Assembly (NCBI RefSeq): GCF_000720255.1
Contig: NZ_JOJE01000001.1
Coordinates: forward strand, 310,001 to 374,000
Length of the DNA: 64,000 nucleotides
Direction: 5' to 3'
From: Streptomyces griseus subsp. griseus
GTDB taxonomy: Bacteria > Actinomycetota > Actinomycetes > Streptomycetales > Streptomycetaceae
Shown: piece by piece, positions 15,552 through 29,062 of the stretch
Layout of the letters: the number at the start of each line of letters is the position of its first letter
Position numbering within the stretch: the stretch's first letter is position 1
The notes under the pieces: model-generated
Databases searched by the model: none
What the model saw: only the letters and a program-made list of their open reading frames with translations
What the model was told of the DNA's origin: nothing
Translations under genes and position numbers: made by a program

Positions 15552-17007
15552 TCAGACCATCAGCGAGCGGTCCGTCGGGCGGATCGGGGCCGGCAGGTCG
15601 CTGGCGCCGGTGAGGAAGCGGTCGACGCCGCGGGCGGCCGAGCGGCCCTCCGCGATCGCCCACACGATGAGGGACTGGCCGCGGCCGGCGTCACCGGCGA
15701 CGTACACGCCGGGGACGTTGGTCTGGAAGTCGGCGTCGCGGGCGATGTTGCCGCGCTCGTCGAGTTCCAGGCCGAACTGCTCGACCAGGCCGTTCTCGCG
15801 GTCGGTCCCCGTGAAGCCCATCGCCAGCGTCACCAGCTGGGCGGGGATCTTGCGCTCCGTGCCCGGCTTCGGGGTCAGCTTGCCGTCGATGAACTCCACC
15901 TCGCTGAGGTGCAGCCACTGGACGTTGCCGTCCTCGTCGCCCTCGAAGTGGGTCGTGGAGACGGAGTAGACCCGCTCGCCGCCCTCCTCGTGCGCGGAGG
16001 TGACCTTGTACAGCATCGGGAAGGTCGGCCACGGCTGATTGGTCGCGTGCCGCTCGTCGTTCGGGCGGGGCATGATCTCCAGCTGCGTGACGGAGGCCGC
16101 GCCCTGGCGGTGGGCGGTGCCGACGCAGTCCGCGCCGGTGTCGCCGCCGCCGATGACGACGACGTGCTTGCCCTCGGCGGAGATCGGGGGCACCACGTAG
16201 TCGCCCTCCTGGACCTTGTTGGCCAGGGGCAGGTACTCCATCGCCTGGTAGATGCCCTTGAGCTCGCGACCGGGGGCCGGGAGGTCACGGGCGGTCGTCG
16301 CACCGGCGGCGATGACGATCGCGTCGTAGCGCTTCTTCAGGTCGGTCGCCTTGAGGTCGCGGCCGATCTCGATACCCGTACGGAAGCGGGTGCCCTCCGC
16401 GCGCATCTGCTCGATACGGCGGTTGATGTGCCGCTTCTCCATCTTGAACTCGGGGATGCCGTAGCGGAGGAGGCCTCCGATACGGTCCGCGCGCTCGTAG
16501 ACGGCGACGGTGTGGCCCGCCCGGGTCAGCTGCTGGGCGGCGGCCAGGCCCGCCGGGCCCGAGCCGATGACGGCGACGGTCTTGCCGGACAGGCGCTCGG
16601 GGGCCTGCGGCTTGACGTCACCGCTGTCCCACGCCTTGTCGATGATCGAGACCTCGACGTTCTTGATGGTGACCGGCGGCTGGTTGATGCCGAGCACACA
16701 CGCCGACTCGCACGGGGCGGGGCACAGCCGGCCCGTGAACTCCGGGAAGTTGTTCGTCGCGTGCAGGCGCTCGGAGGCCTCGGTCCAGTCCTCGCGGTAG
16801 GCGTAGTCGTTCCACTCGGGGATCAGGTTCCCCAGCGGACAGCCGTTGTGGCAGAACGGGATGCCGCAGTCCATGCACCTGCTGGCCTGCTTGCTGATGA
16901 TCGGCAGCAGGGAGCCGGGGACGTAGACCTCGTTCCAGTCCTTGACGCGCTCCTCGACGGGGCGGGACTTGGCGACCTCGCGGCCGTGGTTGAGAAAGCC
17001 CTTGGGG

Positions 17008-17015
<8 letters not shown>
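15552..17015 (-). CDS. gltD: Glutamate synthase small (beta) subunit
   Basis: A 487-residue iron-sulfur flavoprotein that takes electrons from NADPH and hands them to GltB for glutamate synthesis from glutamine and 2-oxoglutarate. The N-terminal cluster-binding cysteines are in [16 protein letters not shown] and [15 protein letters not shown] and NADPH folds follow with [19 protein letters not shown] and, near the end, [11 protein letters not shown]. Length is normal. The ATG lies inside the gltB end, an 8-bp overlap, so the subunits are translationally coupled. Confidence 0.97.
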
Positions 17016-21615
<4,600 letters not shown>

Positions 21616-21689
21616 CGGCTCTCCCGTCGTCGTCTCAAGTGGCATATGCAGGTGCCGAGGGACGACGTTGGCCCTCTGCTTAGTGCAAA

Positions 21690-21705
21690 ATTTCGTGCAG
21701 GTTAC
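21690..21705 (-). promoter_or_regulatory. GlnR-like half site near gltB
   Basis: The minus strand reads GTAAC-CTGCAC-GAAAT, one base from the GTnAC-n6-GAAAC pattern of the nitrogen regulator GlnR. It lies about 75 bp before the gltB ATG, around the expected promoter. Confidence 0.45.
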
Positions 21706-21915
21706 ATGATGGAGCGGTTCTCGGGAACCGGATACTCCGTTCCAGCATGCGGACGCCGCAGTGAGCGGCGGTCACCGTGCACGACGGTGGAATGGATGGG
21801 GACCGATACGGACAGATCGGTGTCCATCGATCCAGGGGCGGGGTGGGCGGCGTCGCTCACTCCACTGCGCGCCGTGGGCACCATTGCCCACAGCGCTTAC
21901 GGCTCATGCCCGGTG

Positions 21916-21942
21916 GTTAAGCATTCGAAACCAGCGAGTAAC
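21916..21942 (+). promoter_or_regulatory. GlnR-like triple box upstream of gltB
   Basis: GTTAA-GCATTC-GAAAC-CAGCGA-GTAAC keeps the GTnAC/GAAAC alternation with exact 6-bp spacing over three boxes, 300 bp before gltB. Only the first box is off by one base. GlnR binding is inferred. Confidence 0.5.
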
Positions 21943-21943
21943 G

Positions 21944-21973
21944 GCTACTTATGCGGCCCATCGCATAAGTAGC
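21944..21973 (-). terminator. Terminator of the VIT-family gene
   Basis: A perfect 12-bp stem GCTACTTATGCG/CGCATAAGTAGC with a 6-nt loop begins 8 bp after the stop at 21981. It is unusually AT-rich for this genome. Confidence 0.7.
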
Positions 21974-21980
21974 ATCCGAG

Positions 21981-22712
21981 CTATCCTACGGCCGTTCCGA
22001 ACAGGCTGCCCAGGGCGTACGTCACACCGGCCGCCGCGCCTCCCAGGGCGAGCTGCCGCAGACCGCTGTACCACCAGGTCCGCGCCGTCACCCTGGCCAC
22101 CACGGCACCGCAGGCGAAGAGCCCGATCAGTGCGAGGAGAACGGCCGGCCACAGGGCGGTGGCGCCCAGCAGGTAGGGCAGCACGGGCAGCAGTGCGCCC
22201 AGCGCGAAGGCACCGAAACTGGAGACGGCGGCGACCAGCGGCGAGGGCAGGTCGCCGGGGTCGATGCCCAGTTCCTCGCGGGCGTGGATCTCCAGGGCCT
22301 GCTCGGGATCCTTGGACAGCTGCCGGGCGACCTGCTGCGCCAGGTCGGGCTCGACGCCACGGGCCACGTAGAGTGCGGCGAGCTCGGCCTCCTCGTCCTT
22401 GGAGTGCTCTCTCAGCTCCCGCCGCTCCACCTCCAGTTCCGCCTCGACGAGCTCGCGCTGCGAGGCGACGGAGGTGTACTCTCCGGCGGCCATCGAGAAG
22501 GCTCCCGCGGCGAGGCCCGCGAGTCCGGTCAGGACGATGGTGTGCTGGCCGACCGAGCCGCCGGCGACGCCGGTCATCAGGGCGAGGTTGGAGACCAGGC
22601 CGTCCATCGCGCCGAAGACGGCGGGGCGCAGCCAGCCACCGTTCACGTCCCGGTGGGTGTGGTTGTCGCGGTGCGCTTCATGCAGCGCCGCCTCGGTCTC
22701 TATGAGCGCCAT
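21981..22712 (-). CDS. VIT1/CCC1-family Fe(II)/Mn(II) transporter
   Basis: A 243-residue membrane protein. The first helix carries the family signature DGLVSNLALMTGVAGG; SMAAGEYTSVASQRE follows in the second helix. Residues about 85-150 form the charged cytoplasmic metal-binding domain (for example ERRELREHSKDEEAELAALY and EEELGID-type segments), and three more helices end the protein. Eukaryotic relatives move Fe or Mn out of the cytosol; the bacterial role is less defined, probably metal efflux. It stands alone, divergent from the ADP-ribosylglycohydrolase operon, with an iron-box-like sequence in the shared promoter. Confidence 0.88.
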   Translation of the reverse strand: MALIETEAALHEAHRDNHTHRDVNGGWLRPAVFGAMDGLVSNLALMTGVAGGSVGQHTIVLTGLAGLAAGAFSMAAGEYTSVASQRELVEAELEVERRELREHSKDEEAELAALYVARGVEPDLAQQVARQLSKDPEQALEIHAREELGIDPGDLPSPLVAAVSSFGAFALGALLPVLPYLLGATALWPAVLLALIGLFACGAVVARVTARTWWYSGLRQLALGGAAAGVTYALGSLFGTAVG

Positions 22713-22796
22713 GGGGTCTCCAGCCGTACTTCTGGACTGATTCTACTTTTCGACAACGCTTACGGTACGCCTCCGATTCCTCGCCCGCCAGCAAGG

Positions 22797-22815
22797 AAAG
22801 GCTGGGCTAACCTGC
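22797..22815 (-). promoter_or_regulatory. Weak DmdR/IdeR-like iron box
   Basis: The minus strand reads GCAGGTTAGCCCAGCCTTT, matching 12 of 19 positions of the IdeR-type consensus TTAGGTTAGGCTAACCTAA with a perfect AGGTTAG half. It lies about 85 bp before the VIT-family start. Confidence 0.3.
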
Positions 22816-22819
22816 AGTT

Positions 22820-22848
22820 TTGTCGGTTCTCGCTCATCCGTGTAGGGA
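22820..22848 (+). promoter_or_regulatory. Possible promoter of the ADP-ribosylglycohydrolase operon
   Basis: TTGTCG (22820-22825), a 17-bp spacer and TAGGGA (22843-22848) resemble a housekeeping sigma promoter. It would give a leader of roughly 110 nt. Nothing else was recognised in the 255-bp gap apart from the iron-box-like site. Confidence 0.35.
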
Positions 22849-22967
22849 GCCGCACAGATGTCGACCGGGTGACGCTGCGGTGGGTCAGGCTGCGCCGGAG
22901 AGCGCACCGGGGACAGTTCCGCAAAGGGTTCCGCGCCCCTGGCGGGCACCCCCGAGAGGAGCCGCGT

Positions 22968-24029
22968 ATGGCATCGATCGCCTGCATTCCCTCCGTCCCG
23001 CCGCCCGGGAACGCCACCGAACTGCGGGAACGGGCCCGGGGCGCGCTGCTCGGCCTGGCCGTGGGCGACGCCCTCGGGGCGCCCGCCGAGAACCTCAAGC
23101 CGTCCGAGATCCGCGCGCGCTGGGGCCGTATCACCGGCTACGTCGCCGAGAAGCCGGCGGGCACGGACGACACCGAGTACGCGATCTTCTCCGGGCTGCT
23201 GCTGGCCCGGCACGGCTCGGCGCTCACCCCGGCGCACGTCGAGGCGGCCTGGCACGAGTGGATCGCCGACCGCGCGGAGGGCCCCTTCCGCGGGGCCGGC
23301 TTCAGTGAGCGCGGCACGCTGGAGAACCTCCGGCGGGGCCTGGCAGCCCCCATCTCCGCCCAGCACCGGCACGCCTGGAGCGACGGCCTGGCCATGCGTG
23401 CGGCCCCGTTCGGGGTCTTCGCGGCGGGCCGCCCCGCCGAGGCGGCCCGCCTGGTCGCGATCGACGGCTCCGTCAGCCACGACGGCGAGGGCATCTACGG
23501 CGGCCAGGCGGTCGCGGCGGGAGTGGCGGCGGCGATGGCCGGCGCCCCCACGATCGCGGTCGTCGCCTCCGCCCTGGCCGTCGTCCCGGACGACTCCTGG
23601 ACCGCCCGCTCACTGCGCCGCGCGGTGGCCGTCGCCCACCGCGGCGAACGCGCGGTCCGCTGCGCCGTGGTGATCGGCGGCTACCCGTGGACCGACCTCG
23701 CCCCCGAGGCGGTGGCCCTCGCGTTCGGCGCGTTCGCGGCGGCCGACGGCGACTTCCGGCACGCCGTCCTGACAGCGGTGAACATGGGACGCGACGCCGA
23801 CACCACGGCCGCGGTCGCCGGCGCCCTCGCCGGCGCCACCCAGGGCTTCTCCGCGATCCCCGAGGAGTGGGCGGCCGCGATCGGCCCGGCCCGGGGCAGC
23901 TGCCTGCCCTCCATGGCGGGCCACCACGTCCTCGACATCGCGGACGCGCTGGTATCCGACGACCCGCGGGACCCCTGGCCCCCCGTCACCCCGCCGCCGA
24001 CCCCCGACCGGAGCGAGGCCCACTCATGA
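22968..24029 (+). CDS. ADP-ribosylglycohydrolase family protein, paralogue 1
   Basis: A 353-residue DraG-type protein. These enzymes cleave ADP-ribose from modified amino acids or other acceptors with a two-magnesium centre. The first metal motif is GTDDTEYA near residue 65; the second is GRDADTTAAVAGALAG near the end; the N-terminal GLAVGDALGAPAE is canonical. All key acidic residues are kept, so it is probably active. The ATG follows GAGAGGAG. It is the first of six genes that overlap or almost touch, with the next start inside its stop (ATGA). The natural substrate is unknown. Confidence 0.85.
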   Translation: MASIACIPSVPPPGNATELRERARGALLGLAVGDALGAPAENLKPSEIRARWGRITGYVAEKPAGTDDTEYAIFSGLLLARHGSALTPAHVEAAWHEWIADRAEGPFRGAGFSERGTLENLRRGLAAPISAQHRHAWSDGLAMRAAPFGVFAAGRPAEAARLVAIDGSVSHDGEGIYGGQAVAAGVAAAMAGAPTIAVVASALAVVPDDSWTARSLRRAVAVAHRGERAVRCAVVIGGYPWTDLAPEAVALAFGAFAAADGDFRHAVLTAVNMGRDADTTAAVAGALAGATQGFSAIPEEWAAAIGPARGSCLPSMAGHHVLDIADALVSDDPRDPWPPVTPPPTPDRSEAHS

Positions 24030-25294
24030 CCCCGGCCCCCGGCCCCTGGGGCACCGAGTCGAGCACGACGACGACAGCACCGACGACCGCCACGGAGGTA
24101 CTCGAGGGTTCGCCCGACAGGCCGACGGAGAGGCGTGGGAGCGAGGTGCTCACCTCCCCGGGGTCCACCCCGGTCGCCCGCCACCGCCGTATCGAAGGTC
24201 TCCTCCTCGGTCTCGCCGCCGGGGATGCCGCCGGGTGGCCCGCCGCCCGGCATCGGGCGGTCCGGATGCCGGAGTGGACCAGGAGGCTCACACGGGAGCT
24301 GGACACGTTCGCCGAGCAGAACGCGACGACCACGCTGCCCGTCCCCATCGCCCTCAACCAGTCCCCGGAGCCGCTCCGCCTGGGTCCCTCCGACGACGCC
24401 GAGTGGGCGGTGTTCGCGGCGGAGGCCGTCCTGCGGGCCGGGGACGACAGCGTGCTCGGCGACCTGAGCAGGGAACGCAGGATGCGCGCCGCCATCGACC
24501 TGACCTGGAACGCGGCCGCGAGCGAGGTCGCCGCGGCCGCCGAACGCGCGCCCGAGGTGGAGTCCGCCGTACTGCCCCTGCGCGCCCGCATCTCCGTCCG
24601 GGCCGGCCTCGGCAACCTCGCCACCGGCCTGCGCCCGCCCGCCACCGGCCACGACAACCCGCACTACTTCGACGACGCCGCCTGCGTACGCGCCTGCGTC
24701 CTCGCCGTGGCCCACCCCGGCGACCCCCGGCTCGCCGCCGACCTCGCCGAGTTCGACGCCCGCTACACCCAGGACGGCGACGGCGTGCACGGCGCCCGCG
24801 CGATGGCGGCGGCGCTCGCGCTGGCCCTGGTCGGCGCACAGGTCGAGGAGTGCGTGACGGCCGCCCTCGCCGAGCTCCCCGAGGAGACCGAGATCGGCCG
24901 CAACGCCCGCGAGGCACTGCGGCTGGCCCACGCCGCCAAGAGCACCTTCGCCCTGGTCCCGCCCCTGGAGCACCGCATCGTCGACCACGTCTACAGCTAC
25001 GGCGTCGCGGCCGCCGAGACCGTCCCCGTCGCCCTCGCGCTGGCCACGGCGGCCCACGGCCGTATCGCCGAGGCGGTCCCGGCGGCGGCCTGCCTCTCCC
25101 GCGTCGCCGACTCGGCCCCGGCCCTCGCGGGCGCCCTCACCGGCGCGCTCGGCGGCGCCGAGGCGATCCCCGACTCCTGGCGCACCACCTGCCGCACCCT
25201 CCCCGGCTGCGTCCTGCCCCGCCTCACCGGCACCGACCTGGTAGAACTCGCCGAACTCCTGGAAGCCACACAACCGGCCCCGCCAGGAGGATGA
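24026..25294 (+). CDS. ADP-ribosylglycohydrolase family protein, paralogue 2 (degenerate metal site)
   Basis: A 422-residue relative of its neighbours. It keeps the opening GLLLGLAAGDAAGWPAA, but the first metal motif is PSDDAEW instead of TDDT, and the usual D-x-D-T/S motif is replaced by SRVADSAPALAG. About 50 extra Ser/Thr-rich residues precede the domain. It may be inactive, a binding or regulatory subunit, or use a different metal arrangement. Overlaps of 4 bp at both ends (ATGA) place it firmly in the operon. Codon use equals that of the neighbours, so this is not simple decay. Confidence 0.75.
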   Translation: MTPAPGPWGTESSTTTTAPTTATEVLEGSPDRPTERRGSEVLTSPGSTPVARHRRIEGLLLGLAAGDAAGWPAARHRAVRMPEWTRRLTRELDTFAEQNATTTLPVPIALNQSPEPLRLGPSDDAEWAVFAAEAVLRAGDDSVLGDLSRERRMRAAIDLTWNAAASEVAAAAERAPEVESAVLPLRARISVRAGLGNLATGLRPPATGHDNPHYFDDAACVRACVLAVAHPGDPRLAADLAEFDARYTQDGDGVHGARAMAAALALALVGAQVEECVTAALAELPEETEIGRNAREALRLAHAAKSTFALVPPLEHRIVDHVYSYGVAAAETVPVALALATAAHGRIAEAVPAAACLSRVADSAPALAGALTGALGGAEAIPDSWRTTCRTLPGCVLPRLTGTDLVELAELLEATQPAPPGG

Positions 25295-25302
25295 TTCGGG
25301 GC

Positions 25303-26490
25303 ATGACGCCCAAAGCAGCGGAAAGCACAGCAGAGGTCCACGGGGCGAGTCTCGACGAACGGATCACGGGCGCCCTGGTCGGAGCCGCCGTCGGCGACGC
25401 ACTGGGCGGCCCCGTCGAGGGCTACTCCCCCGACCAGATCGTCCAGCGCCACGGCGGCCGCGTCCACGGCGTCGTCGGACCCTGGAACGGCGACGACTGG
25501 CGCACCGCCCGCCCCGTCGCCCCGTACCACAAGGGCGACGGCCACGTCACCGACGACACCTTGATGACGCACGCCCTGGTACGGGTGTACGCGCGGGTCC
25601 GCGACCACCTCGACGCGTACGCGGTCGCCGACCACCTGGTCCCGGACCTGATGACGACACCGCGCTGGATCCCGGAACTGGAGGCCGAGGCGCTCCCGCT
25701 CCAGCGGATCTTCCTCGCGGAGAAGTGGCTGGTGACAAGGCTCCACTACGGCCATGCCGACCCCCGGGAGGCCGGCGTCGGCAACATCGTCAACTGCGGT
25801 GCGGCGATGTACATGGCGCCCGTCGGACTGGTCAACGCGGCCGACCCGCCCGCCGCGTACGCCGAGGCCCTGGACATCGCCGGCGCCCACCAGTCGTCGT
25901 ACGGCCGTGAGGCGGCGGGCGTCCTCGCGGCGGCGGTCGCCGCCGCGTGCTCTCCGGGCGCGACCCCGGACACGGTGGTGTCCGCGTGCCTGGCCCTGGC
26001 GAAGGACGGCACCCGGGCGGCGATCGAGAAGGTCTGTGAAGCGGCCTCCCGGCACACCGACTTCGAGTCCGCGCTGGTCCCGCTGCGGGAGGCGGTGGCG
26101 CCCTTCGACACGGTGGGCCCCGACTATCGCTCTCCCTCCCTGGCCGCCCGCCGCCCCTCCCGCCTGCACGCCATCGAGGAACTCCCGGTGGCACTCGGCA
26201 TGTTGGTGGTGGCCGGCGGCGACTACCGGCACGCCGTCCTGGGCGCGGTGAACTACGGCCGCGACTGCGACTCGATCGCGACGATGGCGGGCGCGCTGTC
26301 CGGGGCCCTGGGCTCCCCGGTACCGGAGGACTGGGCGAAGACGGTGGCGGAGGCGAGCCGCCTGGACCTGTGGGCACCGGCGAGGACCCTCACGGACGTG
26401 ACCCGCGAGATCTTCACCCGTGACCTCGCCCGCCGCCGCGCCCACGAGACCGCCTTCACCGCACTCGGAGGCACCGGATGCTCCGCCTGA
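25303..26490 (+). CDS. ADP-ribosylglycohydrolase family protein, paralogue 3
   Basis: A 395-residue DraG-type protein with an intact centre: GAAVGDALGGPVEGY at the start, HVTDDTLM as first metal motif, and GRDCDSIATMAGALSGALG as second. A long helical stretch between them (AYAVADHLVPDLMTT to NIVNCGAAMYMAPVG) is typical for the branch of larger homologues. The Shine-Dalgarno AGGAGG (25285-25290) directly touches an ATG at 25291, so the ATG at 25303 is preferred. Its end overlaps paralogue 4 by 13 bp. Substrate unknown. Confidence 0.83.
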   Translation: MTPKAAESTAEVHGASLDERITGALVGAAVGDALGGPVEGYSPDQIVQRHGGRVHGVVGPWNGDDWRTARPVAPYHKGDGHVTDDTLMTHALVRVYARVRDHLDAYAVADHLVPDLMTTPRWIPELEAEALPLQRIFLAEKWLVTRLHYGHADPREAGVGNIVNCGAAMYMAPVGLVNAADPPAAYAEALDIAGAHQSSYGREAAGVLAAAVAAACSPGATPDTVVSACLALAKDGTRAAIEKVCEAASRHTDFESALVPLREAVAPFDTVGPDYRSPSLAARRPSRLHAIEELPVALGMLVVAGGDYRHAVLGAVNYGRDCDSIATMAGALSGALGSPVPEDWAKTVAEASRLDLWAPARTLTDVTREIFTRDLARRRAHETAFTALGGTGCSA

Positions 26491-27860
26491 CCTGGGTCCA
26501 GCCCGAAGACCTCCTGGGCCACGAACTCCGCCAGGCCGCCCAGGACGGCCGATCGCCGTCGAGGATCGCGGCGCGATGGCGAGCAGCAGGAGGCCCCGAC
26601 GCCCCGACACACGCCGGCGCGTCCCCTCACCCCGCCTCCCGCTACCTCCGCCTCCTCGCCGAAGACCTCCTCGACGAACTGGCGGACCTGCCGAGCAGCT
26701 TGGCGGAGGACGAGCCGACGGACCTGGCACGGATCAGAGCAGCGTGCGTGGACTGGCCCGAGGATCGCAGCTGCGAGCAGACCCGTGCCCGCCTCGAAGC
26801 CGCCTGGCTGGGCCGAGCAGCGGGCTGCCTCCTGGGCAAGCCAGTGGAAAAGCTCCCCCTCGAAGCCATCCGCCAACTCGCCCGGTCCACCGGCAACTGG
26901 CCTCTGAACACCTATTTCACAGCCCGGGGAGTACCCCAGGACCTCCTCGAAACCCACCCCTGGAACCGCCGCTCGGCGAGCACCTCCCTCGCGGAGAACA
27001 TCGACGGCATGCCCGAGGACGACGACCTCAACTACCCGCTTGTCAACCTGCTCCTCCTCCAACGCCACGGCAGAACCTTCACCACCTCCGACGTAGCCCG
27101 CCTGTGGCTGGAGGAACTCCCCGCCGGCCGCGCCTTCACCGCCGAACGCGTCGCCTACCGCAACCTCCTCCTCGGCCTGGAACCCCCGCACACCGCCCGC
27201 CACCGCAACCCCTTCCGGGAGTGGATCGGCGCCTTGATCCGCGCCGACATCCACGGCTGGAGCAACCCCGGCGCCCCCGCGGCCGCCGCTGAACAGGCCC
27301 ACCGGGACGCCACCCTCACCCACACCGCCAACGGCGTCTACGCGGCCATGTTCACCGCCGCCACCATCGCCACCGCCGCCACCGGCACGCACGACGTCCA
27401 CGCCTGCCTGCGCACCGGCCTCACCGTCGTCCCACCCCGCTCCCGCCTCTCCCACGCGGTCCGCCACGCGATCCGGCTCGCCGGGACCCACGACGACTTC
27501 GACACGGTCGTGGACGAACTCCACGCCATCCACGCCGCGACCTACCACTGGGTCCACGCCGTCCCCAACACCGCTCTGATCGCCGCCGCCCTCACCCACG
27601 CCGACGGCGACTTCACCGGCTCCGTCTGCCGAGCCGTCTCGGGCGGCTGGGACACCGACTCCAACGGCGCGACGGCCGGTGGCGTCGCCGCCCTCCTCGC
27701 GGGCGCCCCCGCCGCCCTCCCCGACCGCTGGACCGCCCCCCTCAAGAACCGCCTGTCGACGTCCATCGGCGACTTCAACGGCACCGGCTTCGACGCCCTC
27801 GCCCAGCTCACCCACGCCGTCACCCACGCCCTCACCGACCGGGAGGCACCCGCCCGATGA
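26478..27860 (+). CDS. ADP-ribosylglycohydrolase family protein, paralogue 4, N-terminally extended
   Basis: A 460-residue protein. The DraG-type domain starts only at about residue 105 (AAWLGRAAGCLLGKPVEKL). Its metal motifs are variant but acidic: MPEDDDLNY and GWDTDSNGATAGGVAALLAG. The first about 100 residues form a helical, Arg/Glu-rich region beginning LTWVQPEDLLGHELRQA; this is not part of the usual catalytic domain and could bind a partner. Gene order and overlaps (13 bp upstream, 4 bp ATGA downstream) show one transcript with the other paralogues and the CoA-transferase. Confidence 0.8.
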   Translation: MLRLTWVQPEDLLGHELRQAAQDGRSPSRIAARWRAAGGPDAPTHAGASPHPASRYLRLLAEDLLDELADLPSSLAEDEPTDLARIRAACVDWPEDRSCEQTRARLEAAWLGRAAGCLLGKPVEKLPLEAIRQLARSTGNWPLNTYFTARGVPQDLLETHPWNRRSASTSLAENIDGMPEDDDLNYPLVNLLLLQRHGRTFTTSDVARLWLEELPAGRAFTAERVAYRNLLLGLEPPHTARHRNPFREWIGALIRADIHGWSNPGAPAAAAEQAHRDATLTHTANGVYAAMFTAATIATAATGTHDVHACLRTGLTVVPPRSRLSHAVRHAIRLAGTHDDFDTVVDELHAIHAATYHWVHAVPNTALIAAALTHADGDFTGSVCRAVSGGWDTDSNGATAGGVAALLAGAPAALPDRWTAPLKNRLSTSIGDFNGTGFDALAQLTHAVTHALTDREAPAR

Positions 27861-29062
27861 CCGACTCCCCCGCACCTCCCCGCCCCCTGACCGGCCTCCG
27901 CGTCCTCGATCTCGCCACTCTCTTCGCCGGCCCCCTCGCCGCCACCCTGCTCGGCGACTTCGGCGCGGAGGTCATCAAGGTCGAGCACCCCACGAAACCC
28001 GATCCCTCCCGAGGACACGGCCCGTCGAAGGACGGCATCGGGCTGTGGTGGAAGGTCCTGGGCCGCAACAAGCGCACGACGACCCTGGACCTCTCCAAGC
28101 CGGGCGGCCGCACCACCCTGCTGCGCCTCGCCGCCACCGCCGACGTCGTCATCGAGAACTTCCGCCCCGGCACCCTGGAGAAATGGGACCTCGGCTGGGA
28201 GGAACTCTCCGCCGCAAACCCCCGCCTGATCCTCACCCGCGTCACCGGCTTCGGCCAGTTCGGCCCGTACGCGCACCGCCCCGGCTTCGGCACCCTCGCC
28301 GAGGCGATGAGCGGGTTCGCCTCGATCACCGGCGAACCCGACGCGCCTCCGGTCCTCCCCCCGTTCGGCCTGGCCGACTCGATCGCGGGCCTGGCCACCG
28401 CCTACGCCGTCATGACGGCCCTCGCCGCCCGCGACCGCACCGGCGAGGGCCAGGTCGTCGACATGGCGCTGATCGAGCCCATCCTGACCGTCCTCGGCCC
28501 CCAGCCCACCTGGTACGACCAGCTCGGCCACGTCCAGCCCCGCACCGGCAACCGCTCCCAGAACAACGCCCCGCGCAACACCTACCGCACGGCCGACGGC
28601 ACCTGGGTCGCCGTCTCCACGTCGGCCCAGTCGGTGGCGGAACGCCTGATGCACCTCGTCGGCCGGCCCGAGCTGATCGACGAACCCTGGTTCGCGACCG
28701 GCGCCGACCGCGCCCGCCACGCCGATGTCCTGGACGAGGCGGTCGGCACCTGGATCGCCGGCCGCACCCGGGCCGACGTCCTCGCGGCCTTCGAGAAGGC
28801 GGAGGCCGCGGTCGCCCCCATCCAGGACGTGCGGGACGTGATGACCGACCCGCAGTACGCGGCCCTCTCCACCGTCACCACCGTCGACGACCCCGAGCTG
28901 GGTCCGCTGCGCATGCAGAACGTCCTCTTCCGCCTCTCCGCCACCCCCGGCGCGATCCGCTGGGCCGGCCGCCCGCACGGCGCTGACACGGAGGAGGTGC
29001 TCACCGAGCTGGGCCTCACCCCGGCCGAACTCACCGCACTGCGCGCGGAAGGTGCCCTGTGA
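27857..29062 (+). CDS. CaiB/BaiF family (class III) CoA-transferase
   Basis: A 401-residue family III CoA-transferase, moving CoA between organic acids. The start LRVLDLATLFAGPLAATLLG followed by DFGAEVIKVEHP is diagnostic. The region NFRPGTLEKWDLGWEEL, where the family's catalytic Asp is expected, is present, as is GFASITGEPDAPP. It overlaps both neighbours by 4 bp, linking it with the CitE-type lyase as a likely activate-then-cleave pair: the transferase makes the CoA ester, the lyase splits it. Candidates are (methyl)malyl- or citramalyl-type acids, not shown by sequence. Confidence 0.9.
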   Translation: MTDSPAPPRPLTGLRVLDLATLFAGPLAATLLGDFGAEVIKVEHPTKPDPSRGHGPSKDGIGLWWKVLGRNKRTTTLDLSKPGGRTTLLRLAATADVVIENFRPGTLEKWDLGWEELSAANPRLILTRVTGFGQFGPYAHRPGFGTLAEAMSGFASITGEPDAPPVLPPFGLADSIAGLATAYAVMTALAARDRTGEGQVVDMALIEPILTVLGPQPTWYDQLGHVQPRTGNRSQNNAPRNTYRTADGTWVAVSTSAQSVAERLMHLVGRPELIDEPWFATGADRARHADVLDEAVGTWIAGRTRADVLAAFEKAEAAVAPIQDVRDVMTDPQYAALSTVTTVDDPELGPLRMQNVLFRLSATPGAIRWAGRPHGADTEEVLTELGLTPAELTALRAEGAL

